From assembly GCA_947307255.1 (NCBI GenBank), contig CAMZIO010000010.1, positions 1 through 49,866 on the forward strand: a DNA stretch of 49,866 bases. The letters are read 5' to 3'. Below the pieces are notes generated by a model. That model saw only the letters and a list, made by a program, of their open reading frames with translations. It made no database searches and was not told the DNA's origin. This stretch comes from an uncultured Clostridia bacterium (GTDB lineage: Bacteria; Bacillota; Clostridia; Oscillospirales; Oscillospiraceae). Positions within the stretch are counted from its first letter, which is position 1; every line of letters begins with the position of its first letter. The position numbers and the translations under genes are program-made. Positions 1-7,842 of this stretch are shown piece after piece.

Positions 1-5
1 AAAGA

Positions 6-126
6 CACCTCATCAGTCAGCCATACGGCTGACAGCTTCCCCTCAAGGGGAAGCCCTTGGCCGGGGCGCTCCTCAAGCCTTCCCCTCGAGGGGAAGGTGC
101 CAAGCGTCAGCGAGGCGGATGAGGTG
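6..126. repeat. MITE-like palindromic intergenic repeat
   Basis: The element is bounded by 9-bp perfect terminal inverted repeats, CACCTCATC at 6-14 and GATGAGGTG at 118-126. Inside are two nested palindromes built on CTTCCCCTCAAGGGGAAG and CTTCCCCTCGAGGGGAAG, plus GTCAGC/GCTGAC segments. No coding frame is credible. The arrangement looks like the small palindromic repeats scattered in intergenic DNA of gut Clostridia; that is pattern recognition, not a search. No second copy was seen in this window. Confidence 0.6.
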
Positions 127-195
127 GAGAATCGCTCTTGTCCACGGTTCTAACGAGCATCGGATTTTGCACCCCAAAATCCAGGAAAGCGCAAC

Positions 196-230
196 AAAAC
201 CGGCACGACCACCATGGTCGCGCCGGTTTT
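196..230. terminator. Bidirectional rho-independent terminator downstream of trpB
   Basis: AAAACCGGCACGACC and GGTCGCGCCGGTTTT form a long GC-rich stem flanked by A and T runs, so it can end transcription from either side. It lies about 85 nt past the trpB stop on the minus strand. A weaker GC-rich hairpin around 270-300 precedes it. Confidence 0.75.
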
Positions 231-315
231 ATCTCCTTTTGAGCCGGTAATTACTGCCTCAAAGCAACTTCCTTGCGGAGGGTGCCCCGAGGGGCGGGTT
301 TCTTTTTGCCGTTTC

Positions 316-1689
316 TCACTCCACCTTCGGCAGCTTGGCAAAGCTCGCCGCCAGCTCCTCGTCGGAGGGAACGTAGTCCGTCATCTCCCCGTCGTGGAAT
401 TTCTGATAGGCCACAAGGTCAAAGTATCCCGTGCCGGTCAGGCCGAAGAGGATCGTCTTTTCCTCGCCGGTTTCGCGGCAGCGCAGCGCCTCGTCCATGG
501 CGGCGCAGATGGCATGGCTGCTCTCCGGCGCGGGGAGGATACCCTCCACACGGGCGAACTGCTCCGCCGCCTCGAACACGCGCGTCTGCGGCACGGTAAC
601 CGCCTCCAGATACCCGTCGTCATAGAGCTGTGAGAGGATCGGGCTCATGCCGTGATAGCGCAGGCCGCCGGCATGGTTGGGCGCGGGAATAAAGTCGCTG
701 CCGAGCGTATACATCTTCGCCAGCGGGCAAACCATACCCGTGTCGGCAAAGTCATATGCGAACACGCCGCGTGTCAGGCTGGGGCAGGACGCCGGCTCGA
801 CGGCAAGGAAGCGGTAATCCGCCTCGCCGCGCAGCTTCTCGCCCATGAACGGGGCGATCAGTCCGCCGAGGTTCGACCCACCGCCCGCACAGCCGATAAT
901 TACGTCCGGCTTGATGCCGTATTTGTCCATGGCAGCCTTTGCCTCAAGTCCGATCACGCTCTGGTGCAGCAGCACCTGGTTGAGCACGCTGCCGAGCACG
1001 TAGCGGTAGCCGGGATGCGCGGCCGCCGTCTCCACCGCCTCGCTGATGGCGCAGCCAAGGCTGCCGGTCGTGCCGGGATGCGCGGCAAGGATGCTGCGTC
1101 CCACCCGCGTGCTCTCGGACGGCGACGGCGTAACCGACGCGCCGTAGGTGCGCATCACCTCCCGGCGGAAGGGCTTTTGCTCGTAACTGACCTTGACCAT
1201 GAACACGCGGCAGTCCAGCCCGAAATACGCGCACGCCATCGACAGCGCCGTGCCCCACTGACCTGCGCCGGTCTCGGTGGTTACGCCGACAAGCCCCTGC
1301 TGCTTGGCGTAATACGCCTGCGCGATGGCGGAATTGAGCTTGTGGCTGCCGGAGGTGTTGTTGCCCTCAAATTTATAATAGATCTTCGCAGGCGTCTGCA
1401 GCTTTTTTTCCAGACAGTAGGCCCGCACCAGCGGCGAGGGGCGGTACATCTTGTAAAAATCGCGGATCTCCTGCGGAATGGGATACTCGCGCGTGTCGTT
1501 GTCAAGCTCCTGGCGCACCAGCTCGTCGCAAAAGACCGCGGAAAGCTCCTGCGCCGTCATCGCCTGATGCGTAACGGGATGGAGCAGCGGTGCGGGCTTA
1601 TGTACCATATCCGCGCGGAGATTGTACCAGGTTTCCGGCATCTCGGACTCGGCAAGGTAGATTTTGTAAGGGATCTTTTTGTCGCTCAT
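316..1689 (-). CDS. trpB: TrpB2-type tryptophan synthase beta chain (PLP enzyme)
   Basis: A 457-residue PLP enzyme of the TrpB2 branch, expected to condense indole with L-serine to L-tryptophan. The PLP lysine is K117 in SGSHKLNSA, and the phosphate-binding glycine loop is GCAGGGSN. The N-terminal WYNLRADM/PAPLLHP segment and the length above 440 residues favour TrpB2 over the roughly 400-residue TrpB1. The start at 1689 follows AAAGGAGA at good spacing; an upstream in-frame extension runs back into the leader RNA and is not translated. No trpA is adjacent, so the enzyme may salvage free indole or pair with a TrpA encoded elsewhere. Expression should respond to uncharged tRNA-Trp through the T-box leader. 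Confidence 0.93.
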   Translation of the reverse strand: MSDKKIPYKIYLAESEMPETWYNLRADMVHKPAPLLHPVTHQAMTAQELSAVFCDELVRQELDNDTREYPIPQEIRDFYKMYRPSPLVRAYCLEKKLQTPAKIYYKFEGNNTSGSHKLNSAIAQAYYAKQQGLVGVTTETGAGQWGTALSMACAYFGLDCRVFMVKVSYEQKPFRREVMRTYGASVTPSPSESTRVGRSILAAHPGTTGSLGCAISEAVETAAAHPGYRYVLGSVLNQVLLHQSVIGLEAKAAMDKYGIKPDVIIGCAGGGSNLGGLIAPFMGEKLRGEADYRFLAVEPASCPSLTRGVFAYDFADTGMVCPLAKMYTLGSDFIPAPNHAGGLRYHGMSPILSQLYDDGYLEAVTVPQTRVFEAAEQFARVEGILPAPESSHAICAAMDEALRCRETGEEKTILFGLTGTGYFDLVAYQKFHDGEMTDYVPSDEELAASFAKLPKVE

Positions 1690-1718
1690 GGCAATTCTCC
1701 TTTCATCGTCCGGGGCAG

Positions 1719-1998
1719 AAAAAAACCTGTCCCGGCAATCACTTGCTGGGACAGGAAGCGTTGTTCCTGCGGTGCCACCCGGCTTGACGCGCCGAAGGCG
1801 CGCCCACTTTGCGCATACTGACATATGCCTGCCTTTGCTAACGGGGCGCCGACCCCGGCGCGCATACTCCGGCGCGAGGCCGTTTCCGCTTGCCCTCGGA
1901 AGTCCATTCGGCCCACGGTTTTTGCCGCCATTCCACCGTCGGCGGCTCTCTGCAAAAAACGGAAGTGGGCTTACTCACTCTTCCTCAACGGTTTATCG
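1719..1998 (-). promoter_or_regulatory. T-box leader, tryptophan specifier (UGG)
   Basis: Read on the minus strand this is a full T-box leader. AGAGAG and GGTGGAATG elements lie in the distal part of stem I. The specifier loop reads GAA-TGG-AC with the codon TGG at 1906-1904, which is Trp. The T-box core GGGTGGCACCGC is at 1780-1769. A terminator follows, with stem CCTGTCCC/GGGACAGG at 1726-1754 and a T run at 1719-1725. Uncharged tRNA-Trp should pair with specifier and T-box and favour the antiterminator, allowing trpB to be read. Confidence 0.93.
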
Positions 1999-1999
1999 G

Positions 2000-2028
2000 A
2001 TTATAGCACGCTGCTTTAGCGCTGTCAA
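2000..2028 (-). promoter_or_regulatory. Consensus sigma-A promoter of the T-box/trpB unit
   Basis: TTGACA at 2028-2023, a 17-nt spacer and TATAAT at 2005-2000: a perfect match to consensus, so control is expected to rest on the T-box rather than on initiation. Confidence 0.9.
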
Positions 2029-2083
2029 GTAACAACTTTCTCCGCTTTGCCCGTCCGAGACGCTTTCCGGCACGGCGCGGCGG

Positions 2084-2830
2084 TTACGAGCGCAAGAACT
2101 CCTCCGGATCGACCGCGTCGCCGTCCTTCGTAACGGAAAAGTGCAGGTGCGGCGCCTGGGCGGACTCGATCAGCGCCGTGCTGCCCACAGCGCCGATGAT
2201 CTGCCCCGCCGAGACGTACTGCCCCGGTGTTACCGCCGTATCGGGGCGGAGATTGGCGTAGGTGGTCTGATACCCGTCGTCGTGCGAAAGGACGACCGTC
2301 GTTCCCATCAGATCGTCGTTCGCAACGGAAACCACCGTACCGGACATAGCCGCCACGACGCTGTCGCCCTCGGCAGCGGCCATATCAATGCCGTCGTGCG
2401 TGCGCCAGTCGCCCAGCGTTTCGCTGTATCGCAGCTCGCTGACCGAAAAAGCCGCCACCGTCTCACCCGGCACCGGCTCGACGATCAGGCGGGGCGGCTC
2501 CGCGGGAACGGCCGCCTGCACGGGGGCGTCCACATAAATCGGAAGCTCCAGAACGTTTTGTACCGGCTCTGCCGGCTCGACCGGTTCAACGGGCGCGCTT
2601 GCCTGCTCCTGCACGGTCGGCTGCGAGGGCATGACGAACGCATCCAGGGGTTGTTCCTCCGTCGTCTCCGGCGCGGCGGATACGCCTTGCGCCGGTTTTT
2701 CCTCCGGTTGGCGCGAGATCAATTTTCCGTAGCCTATGACGGCCAGCGCCGTTATGCCGAGAGCCAGCACGACGGTCAGCCCCGTCGCGCCTAAGCCGCG
2801 CCGGGCGCGGCGACCGTTATTCTCACTCAT
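2084..2830 (-). CDS. Membrane-anchored M23 (LytM) peptidase, SpoIIQ-like
   Basis: A 248-residue protein: short basic N-terminus (GRRARRGLG), one membrane segment at about residues 14-34, a Pro/Glu/Val-rich linker to about 120, and a C-terminal M23 domain. The zinc/catalytic positions look intact: H145 and D149 in THDGID, and H228/H230 in HLH. The YSETLGDWRTHDGID segment resembles clostridial SpoIIQ, the forespore partner of SpoIIIAH in the engulfment channel; B. subtilis SpoIIQ has lost the catalytic His, while clostridial forms often keep it. The alternative is a general cell-wall endopeptidase. The start follows GAAAGGGC. No sporulation gene adjoins it, so the SpoIIQ assignment rests on sequence alone. 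Confidence 0.72.
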   Translation of the reverse strand: MSENNGRRARRGLGATGLTVVLALGITALAVIGYGKLISRQPEEKPAQGVSAAPETTEEQPLDAFVMPSQPTVQEQASAPVEPVEPAEPVQNVLELPIYVDAPVQAAVPAEPPRLIVEPVPGETVAAFSVSELRYSETLGDWRTHDGIDMAAAEGDSVVAAMSGTVVSVANDDLMGTTVVLSHDDGYQTTYANLRPDTAVTPGQYVSAGQIIGAVGSTALIESAQAPHLHFSVTKDGDAVDPEEFLRS

Positions 2831-2964
2831 ATTCTGCCCTTTCCGCCGCGAGGTGCGGCTGCATAATTGCCCCTTCGGGCTTTGGCGATAGTTTGTGCGC
2901 AATTGCGCGATTTTAAACCTGCGGCGCAAAAAAAGATCGGCCGCGCCGGAGGGCGGCAAAAAGA

Positions 2965-3004
2965 AAAACGGCGGGGCCATACTCTCGTATGGCCCCGCCG
3001 TTTG
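2965..3004 (-). terminator. Terminator of the glycolytic genes
   Basis: AACGGCGGGGCCATA and TATGGCCCCGCCGTT form a near-perfect stem. On the minus strand it starts about 10 nt after the gpmI stop and is followed by a T-rich tract. It separates gpmI from the M23 gene. Confidence 0.85.
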
Positions 3005-3013
3005 ACGGTTTAT

Positions 3014-4528
3014 TTACTTGGTAATCAGCGTCTGGCCGTCCATCTCCTCCGGCTGCGCCAGGCCCATCACGTCCAGGATCGTGGGCGCGATATCCGCCAG
3101 GCGTCCGGGGCGCAGCTCCGTCCCCGCGCCGCAGAGAATAAAGGGGACGCGGTTGGTGGTGTGCGCCGTCATGGGGCTGACGCCGTCGCTTTGGAGCATC
3201 TGCTCGGCGTTGCCGTGGTCGGCGGTGATCATGGCGATGCCGCCCATCTTCAGCGTGGCGTCCACCACCTTGCCCACGCATTCGTCCACGGTTTCCACCG
3301 CCTTGACCGCCGCGTCGTAAACGCCGGTGTGTCCGACCATATCGCAGTTGGCAAAGTTGAGGATGATGACGTCATAGTTGCCCGAGAGGATCCGCTCGAC
3401 ACACTTGTCCGCTACTTCGTAGGCGCTCATCTCCGGCTGAAGGTCGTAGGTTGCGACCTTCGGGGAGGCGACGAGCACGCGATCCTCGCCAGGATACTGC
3501 ATCTCCACGCCGCCGTTAAAGAAGAAGGTAACGTGCGCGTACTTCTCGGTCTCGGCAATGCGAAGCTGCGTCATGTTCATCTTGCTCAGATATTCGCCCA
3601 GGCCGTTTTCCACGCGGATGCGCGGGAACGCGACCGAGACGTTGGGCATGGTGGCGTCATACTCGGTATTGCACACGTAGGTAACGGGGAAAAACTCGCG
3701 CTGGAACCCATCAAAAGCGGGATCGACAAACGCGCGCGTAATTTCGCGGGCGCGGTCAGGCCGGTAGTTGAAGAAAATAATGCTGTCGTGATCGGAGATC
3801 ACGCCGTCCTTATCACATACGATCGGCTCGACAAATTCGTCCGTTACGCCGTTGCGATAGGATTCCTCAATCGCGGCGACGGGATCGGGATTCTGCACGC
3901 CCTCGCCGTAGACCAGCGCGTCGTAGGCGCGCTCGAGCCGCTCCCAGCGCTTGTCGCGGTCCATGGCGTAATAGCGCCCCATGACCGTGGCGATCTTGCC
4001 CACGCCCAGCTCGGCGCACTTTTTCTGTGTGCGGGCGACGAAGTCTTTGCCGGAGGTGGGCGGCGTATCGCGCCCGTCCAGAAAGGCGTGGATATACACG
4101 CGCTCCAGTCCCTTAATGCTGGCCATCTTCAGCAGTGCGTAGAGGTGGGAAAGCGTAGAATGCACGCCGCCGTCGGAATGGAGCCCGTACAGGTGCAGCG
4201 CAGAGCCGTACCGGAGGCAGGCGTCCATCGCCGCGTTGTAAGCGGGATTTTCAAAAAACGAGCCGTCCTCGATCGCGCGGGTGATGCGGGGCAAATCCTG
4301 GAATACGACGCGCCCGCCGCCGATGTTCGTATGCCCCACCTCGCTGTTGCCCATCTGCCCCTCCGGCAGGCCGACGTCCAGGCCCGACGCAGAGAGCGTC
4401 GTGTGCGCGTATTCGGCAAACAGTCTGTCCAATACGGGGGTCTTCGCCCCGCGCACCGCGTTGCCCTTTCTATCCTCAGACAGGCCGAAGCCGTCCATAA
4501 TAATCAATGTGGTTGGAGTTTTGTTCAT
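3014..4528 (-). CDS. gpmI: 2,3-bisphosphoglycerate-independent phosphoglycerate mutase
   Basis: A 504-residue, two-metal phosphotransferase of the alkaline phosphatase superfamily that interconverts 3- and 2-phosphoglycerate. D12 in IIMDGFG binds metal, S62 in GQMGNSEVGH is the phosphoserine nucleophile, and a C-terminal metal site is seen in MITADHGNAEQ. Length matches the family (about 510). The start is preceded by AAGGAGACTGAC. It lies 37 nt downstream of tpiA and the two are probably co-transcribed; a strong terminator follows. Cytosolic, lower glycolysis. Confidence 0.97.
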   Translation of the reverse strand: MNKTPTTLIIMDGFGLSEDRKGNAVRGAKTPVLDRLFAEYAHTTLSASGLDVGLPEGQMGNSEVGHTNIGGGRVVFQDLPRITRAIEDGSFFENPAYNAAMDACLRYGSALHLYGLHSDGGVHSTLSHLYALLKMASIKGLERVYIHAFLDGRDTPPTSGKDFVARTQKKCAELGVGKIATVMGRYYAMDRDKRWERLERAYDALVYGEGVQNPDPVAAIEESYRNGVTDEFVEPIVCDKDGVISDHDSIIFFNYRPDRAREITRAFVDPAFDGFQREFFPVTYVCNTEYDATMPNVSVAFPRIRVENGLGEYLSKMNMTQLRIAETEKYAHVTFFFNGGVEMQYPGEDRVLVASPKVATYDLQPEMSAYEVADKCVERILSGNYDVIILNFANCDMVGHTGVYDAAVKAVETVDECVGKVVDATLKMGGIAMITADHGNAEQMLQSDGVSPMTAHTTNRVPFILCGAGTELRPGRLADIAPTILDVMGLAQPEEMDGQTLITK

Positions 4529-4565
4529 GTCAGTCTCCTTCTGGGCGCGTAGCGCCTGTGCCGTT

Positions 4566-5339
4566 TCAATTCTGATTCGCCGCGTGGATGATGGCCATCA
4601 ACTGATCCGCCTGGAGCGACGCGCCGCCGATCAAACCGCCGTCGATGTCTTCGTGTGCGAGAAGCTCCGCGGCGTTGTCCGGCTTCATTGAGCCGCCGTA
4701 CTGAATCGTTACGCTGCGGGCGATCCTCGCGCCGTAGAGCGAGCGGATCGTGGCGCGGATAAAGGTGCAAACCTCCGCCGCCTGCTCGCCTGTGGCGGTC
4801 TTACCGGTGCCGATGGCCCAGATCGGCTCGTAGGCGATCACGCAGCGGCGCGCCTGCTCGCCGCTCACCCCGGCAAGCGCGGACTTGACCTGCAGGGCGA
4901 TCAGCTCCATCGTAACGCCCATCTCGCGCTGCTCCAGCGACTCACCCACGCAGATGATGGGGTTCAGCCCTGCGCCCAGCGCGGCGCGCACCTTGCGATT
5001 GACGATGGCGTCCGTCTCCCCAAAGAGCGCGCGGCGCTCGCTGTGGCCGACGATCACGTAGCGCACGCCAAGATCCGCGAGCATCGGCGCGGATACCTCG
5101 CCGGTGTAAGCGCCGCTGCTTTCAAAGTGGACGTTTTGTGCGCCAATCGCCACACGGCTGTCCTTAAAGGCGCGCAGCGCGGCGGCAATGTCTACCGCCG
5201 GCACGCACAGCACCACATCGCACCACTTGCTCTTGGGCAGCAGCGCCTTGAACTCCTCGGCAAACGCCTTCGTTGCAGTGGCGGTTTTGTTCATTTTCCA
5301 GTTTCCGGCAATGATCGTTTTGCGATATCTGCGATTCAT
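4566..5339 (-). CDS. tpiA: Triosephosphate isomerase
   Basis: A 257-residue TIM barrel. Catalytic residues are K15 in GNWKMNKT, H99 in IVGHSERR and E171 in AYEPIWAIGTGKTA; the phosphate-gripping loop follows E171. It interconverts dihydroxyacetone phosphate and glyceraldehyde 3-phosphate. A GGAG motif lies about 12 nt before the ATG. In many Firmicutes tpiA follows pgk directly; here a 476-bp gap filled by a tandem repeat separates them, so tpiA-gpmI may need its own promoter. A TATACT at about 5392-5397 (minus strand) is a weak candidate -10. Confidence 0.97.
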   Translation of the reverse strand: MNRRYRKTIIAGNWKMNKTATATKAFAEEFKALLPKSKWCDVVLCVPAVDIAAALRAFKDSRVAIGAQNVHFESSGAYTGEVSAPMLADLGVRYVIVGHSERRALFGETDAIVNRKVRAALGAGLNPIICVGESLEQREMGVTMELIALQVKSALAGVSGEQARRCVIAYEPIWAIGTGKTATGEQAAEVCTFIRATIRSLYGARIARSVTIQYGGSMKPDNAAELLAHEDIDGGLIGGASLQADQLMAIIHAANQN

Positions 5340-5418
5340 GATCTTTCTGCTCTCCTACTATATCCATATATATTTATGTGTTTTTGCTTAAAGTATACCC
5401 GGCGGGTGAATCGCCCCG

Positions 5419-5849
5419 CGCGTCGCTGCCTGGCATGAGGTCCTCACTTGTCCAGCAGGCAGGCTACGCCCGGCAGCGTCCCCCGTGGGACGCCCCTTAT
5501 TGCATGACGCGCTCACGCGCGGCTCCCTCGCCTGCGCTCGGTCGCGTCGCTGCCTGGCACGAGGTCCTCACTTGTCCAGCAGGCAGGCTACGCCCGGCAG
5601 CGTCCCCCGTGGGACGCCCCTTATTGCATGACGCGCTCACGCGCGGCTCCCTCGCCTGCGCTCGGTCGCGTCGCTGCCTGGCACGAGGTCCTCACTTGTC
5701 CAGCAGGCAGGCTACGCCCGGCAGCGTCCCCCGTGGGACGCCCCTTATTGCATGACGCGCTCACGCGCGGCTCCCTCGCCTGCGCTCGGTCGCGTCGCTG
5801 CCTGGCACGAGGTCCTCACTTGTCCAGCAGGCAGGCTACGCCCGGCAGC
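5419..5849. repeat. 124-bp tandem repeat (about 3.5 copies) including the pgk 3' end
   Basis: The landmark CACTTGTCCAGCAGGC begins at 5445, 5569, 5693 and 5817, an exact 124-bp period. Copies are near identical; the first differs at one visible position (GGCATGAGG against GGCACGAGG). The final copy runs into the genuine 3' end of pgk and diverges after 5849, so each unit carries the last 10 pgk codons plus stop and about 91 bp of downstream DNA. Each full unit also holds a GCGTCCC/GGGACGC hairpin. The period is not a multiple of 3 and the array is non-coding. Confidence 0.92.
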
Positions 5850-7093
5850 TCCTTGCCCTCGAGGAATTCCAGAGAGGCGCCGCCGCCGGTGGAGATGTGG
5901 GTGATGCGGTCAGCAAAGCCGAGCTGCTCGGCCGCCGCCGCGCTGTCGCCGCCGCCGATGATGGTTACCGCGCCGGACTCCGCCAGCGCCTTGGCCATGG
6001 CCTTGGTGCCCTCGGCAAACCTCGGGAACTCAAAAACGCCCATCGGCCCGTTCCAAACGATCGTGCCCGCGCCCTTGACGGCATCGCAAAAGATCTCGAT
6101 GGTCTTCGGGCCGATATCCATGCCCATCATATCCGCAGGAATCTGCATCACGTCCACGACCACCGGCTCTGCATCCGCAGAGAACTCCCTGGCGGCCACG
6201 GTGTCGACCGGCAGCAGCAGCTTCACGCCGCGCGTTTTGGCCTTTTCGATCATCTCCAGCGCATAGTCCAGCTTGTCGGCCTCCAGCAGGGAGTTGCCGA
6301 TCTCGCCGCCGCGTGCCTTGGCAAAGGTGTAGGCCATGCCGCCGCCGATGATGATGGTATCCGCCTTTTCCAGCAGGTTCGCAATCACGCCGAGCTTGTC
6401 GCTGACCTTCGCGCCGCCGAGCACGGCCACGAAGGGGCGCTTGGGATCGTTGAGCGCTTTGCCCATCACGTCCAGCTCGCGCGCGACCAGCAGGCCGGAC
6501 ACGGCGGGCAGATACGCGGCAATACCGGCGGTGGAGGCGTGCGCACGGTGGACGGTGCCGAAGGCGTCGGAAACATAGACGCCGTCTGCGCCGGCCAGGT
6601 CGGCCATGGCCTTGGCCAGAGCCGGATCGTTTTTGGTCTCGCCCTTTTCAAAGCGGGTGTTCTCCAGCAGCATGATCTGGCCGCTTTGCAGGGCGGCGGC
6701 CTTCGCACGGGCGTCCTCGCCCACCACGTCGGCGGCAAAGATGACCTCCTGCCCCAGCAGCTGGCTGAGCCGTTCGGCCACAGGCGCCAGCGTCAGCTTG
6801 CGCAGGGACTTCTTCCACTCCTCCTCCGTAATATCGGCCTCATTCTTGCCCTTTTCCACCTGCTTTTTCACGTAGGAAGCAAAGGTGGCCGCCGGCTTGC
6901 CCAGATGGGAGCAGGCAATCACCGCCGCGCCGTTTTCGAGCAGATAGCGGATGGTAGGCAGGGCGGCGACGATGCGCTTGTCGCTGGTGATCTCCCCGGT
7001 CTTTTTGTCCTGCGGCACGTTGAAATCGCAGCGCAGCAGCACCTTCTTGCCCTTCACGTCCACGTCGTAGATGGTCTTTTTGCTGTAATTCAT
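5816..7093 (-). CDS. pgk: Phosphoglycerate kinase
   Basis: A 425-residue two-domain kinase that makes ATP and 3-phosphoglycerate from 1,3-bisphosphoglycerate and ADP. Signatures are [10 protein letters not shown] near the N-terminus, the substrate-site SHLGKP, the hinge segment [12 protein letters not shown] and the C-terminal nucleotide loop [11 protein letters not shown]. It is about 30 residues longer than typical bacterial PGK (about 395); the extra residues form a charged insertion after SHLGKP, before the [10 protein letters not shown] helix. AGGAGG lies 7 nt before the ATG. It is 35 nt downstream of trmL and likely transcribed from the trmL promoter. The final codons and stop are the part duplicated in the tandem repeat. 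Confidence 0.97.
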   Translation of the reverse strand: MNYSKKTIYDVDVKGKKVLLRCDFNVPQDKKTGEITSDKRIVAALPTIRYLLENGAAVIACSHLGKPAATFASYVKKQVEKGKNEADITEEEWKKSLRKLTLAPVAERLSQLLGQEVIFAADVVGEDARAKAAALQSGQIMLLENTRFEKGETKNDPALAKAMADLAGADGVYVSDAFGTVHRAHASTAGIAAYLPAVSGLLVARELDVMGKALNDPKRPFVAVLGGAKVSDKLGVIANLLEKADTIIIGGGMAYTFAKARGGEIGNSLLEADKLDYALEMIEKAKTRGVKLLLPVDTVAAREFSADAEPVVVDVMQIPADMMGMDIGPKTIEIFCDAVKGAGTIVWNGPMGVFEFPRFAEGTKAMAKALAESGAVTIIGGGDSAAAAEQLGFADRITHISTGGGASLEFLEGKELPGVACLLDK

Positions 7094-7128
7094 AGCAGTT
7101 CCTCCTATTCAAAGCTCACAGATTGTCC

Positions 7129-7623
7129 TTATGGCATCTGCGCCATCTCACCCGTGCCGCTCAGTCCGGGAAAACCCGTCTGGCGCAGCGCCTCGTAAGT
7201 GAGAATGGCGACGGAGTTGCTCAAATTCAGGCTGCGTGCCTGCGCGCGCATGGGCAGGCGGATGCAGCGGGAGAAATAGCGCGTGCGAAACCACTCCGGC
7301 AAGCCGGCGGTTTCCTTCCCGAAAAACAGCCAGCAGCCGTCTCGAAACGCAGCCGCGCAATAGCTCTGCGGCGCCTTGGTGGTGGCAAGCCAGCAATCCT
7401 CTCCGGCTTCCGGATGACGGGCAAACAGCTCGTCCAGATTCTCGTATACGCGGACGTCCACCAACGGCCAGTAGTCCAGCCCCGCGCGCTTGACCGCGCG
7501 ATCCGAAATGTCAAATCCCAGCGGCTTGACCAGGTGCAGTCTGCTGCCCGTTGCGGCGCAGGTGCGGGCAATATTACCGCAGTTTTGGGGGATTTCCGGC
7601 TCGACCAGGACGATATTGAGCAT
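7129..7623 (-). CDS. trmL: tRNA (cytidine/uridine-34 2'-O) methyltransferase, TrmL/CspR type
   Basis: A 164-residue single-domain SPOUT methyltransferase. Family motifs are the N-terminal EPEIPQNCGNIARTCAATG, the SAM-knot FGKETAGLPEW and IRLPM, and the C-terminal SLNLSNSVAI. It is predicted to 2'-O-methylate the wobble position of tRNA-Leu using SAM. The start at 7623 is chosen because GGAGGGGG sits 11 nt upstream; an in-frame ATG seven codons earlier overlaps that site. It is the first gene of the transcript running into pgk, a link between tRNA modification and glycolysis with no obvious functional reason. Confidence 0.9.
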   Translation of the reverse strand: MLNIVLVEPEIPQNCGNIARTCAATGSRLHLVKPLGFDISDRAVKRAGLDYWPLVDVRVYENLDELFARHPEAGEDCWLATTKAPQSYCAAAFRDGCWLFFGKETAGLPEWFRTRYFSRCIRLPMRAQARSLNLSNSVAILTYEALRQTGFPGLSGTGEMAQMP

Positions 7624-7658
7624 AAAAGCGCTTGCCCCCTCCATCGGAAAGTTTTTTT

Positions 7659-7687
7659 ATTATAGTACGAAAAGTTTACAAAATCAA
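7659..7687 (-). promoter_or_regulatory. Promoter of trmL-pgk
   Basis: TTGATT at 7687-7682, a 17-nt spacer and TATAAT at 7664-7659. The region is AT-rich and divergent from the glmU promoter. Confidence 0.8.
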
Positions 7688-7797
7688 CCGGAAAAAGCAG
7701 TTTTTTAAACATTATTTTTGTAAAACCGGACGCTCTCATACGTCTTCAAAAATTTTTCCGAAAATTTGCCGGAAAAGGTGGATTTTTGCTTTGCTTC

Positions 7798-7806
7798 TGC
7801 TATAAT
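7798..7806 (+). promoter_or_regulatory. Extended -10 promoter of glmU-prs-pth
   Basis: TGCTATAAT is an extended -10 (TGN plus TATAAT). No good -35 is found at 16-18 nt upstream, as is usual for this class. The start codon is about 37 nt downstream. Confidence 0.65.
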
Positions 7807-7842
7807 AACAGTAACTATATTCAGTCAAAGGGGGAATATCCG

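Noticed and set aside
652..1821. Long open frame antisense to trpB, and similar long antisense frames opposite gpmI, pgk, dnaK, dnaJ, thl, glyA and hisS
   Set aside because: They mirror GC-rich coding strands, have low-complexity His/Arg/Gly-rich translations, lack ribosome sites and lie over genes with clear family motifs.
5419..5849. CRISPR-like array from regular repeats at the pgk end
   Set aside because: The 124-bp units abut one another with no variable spacers, carry the pgk 3' end, and there are no cas genes.
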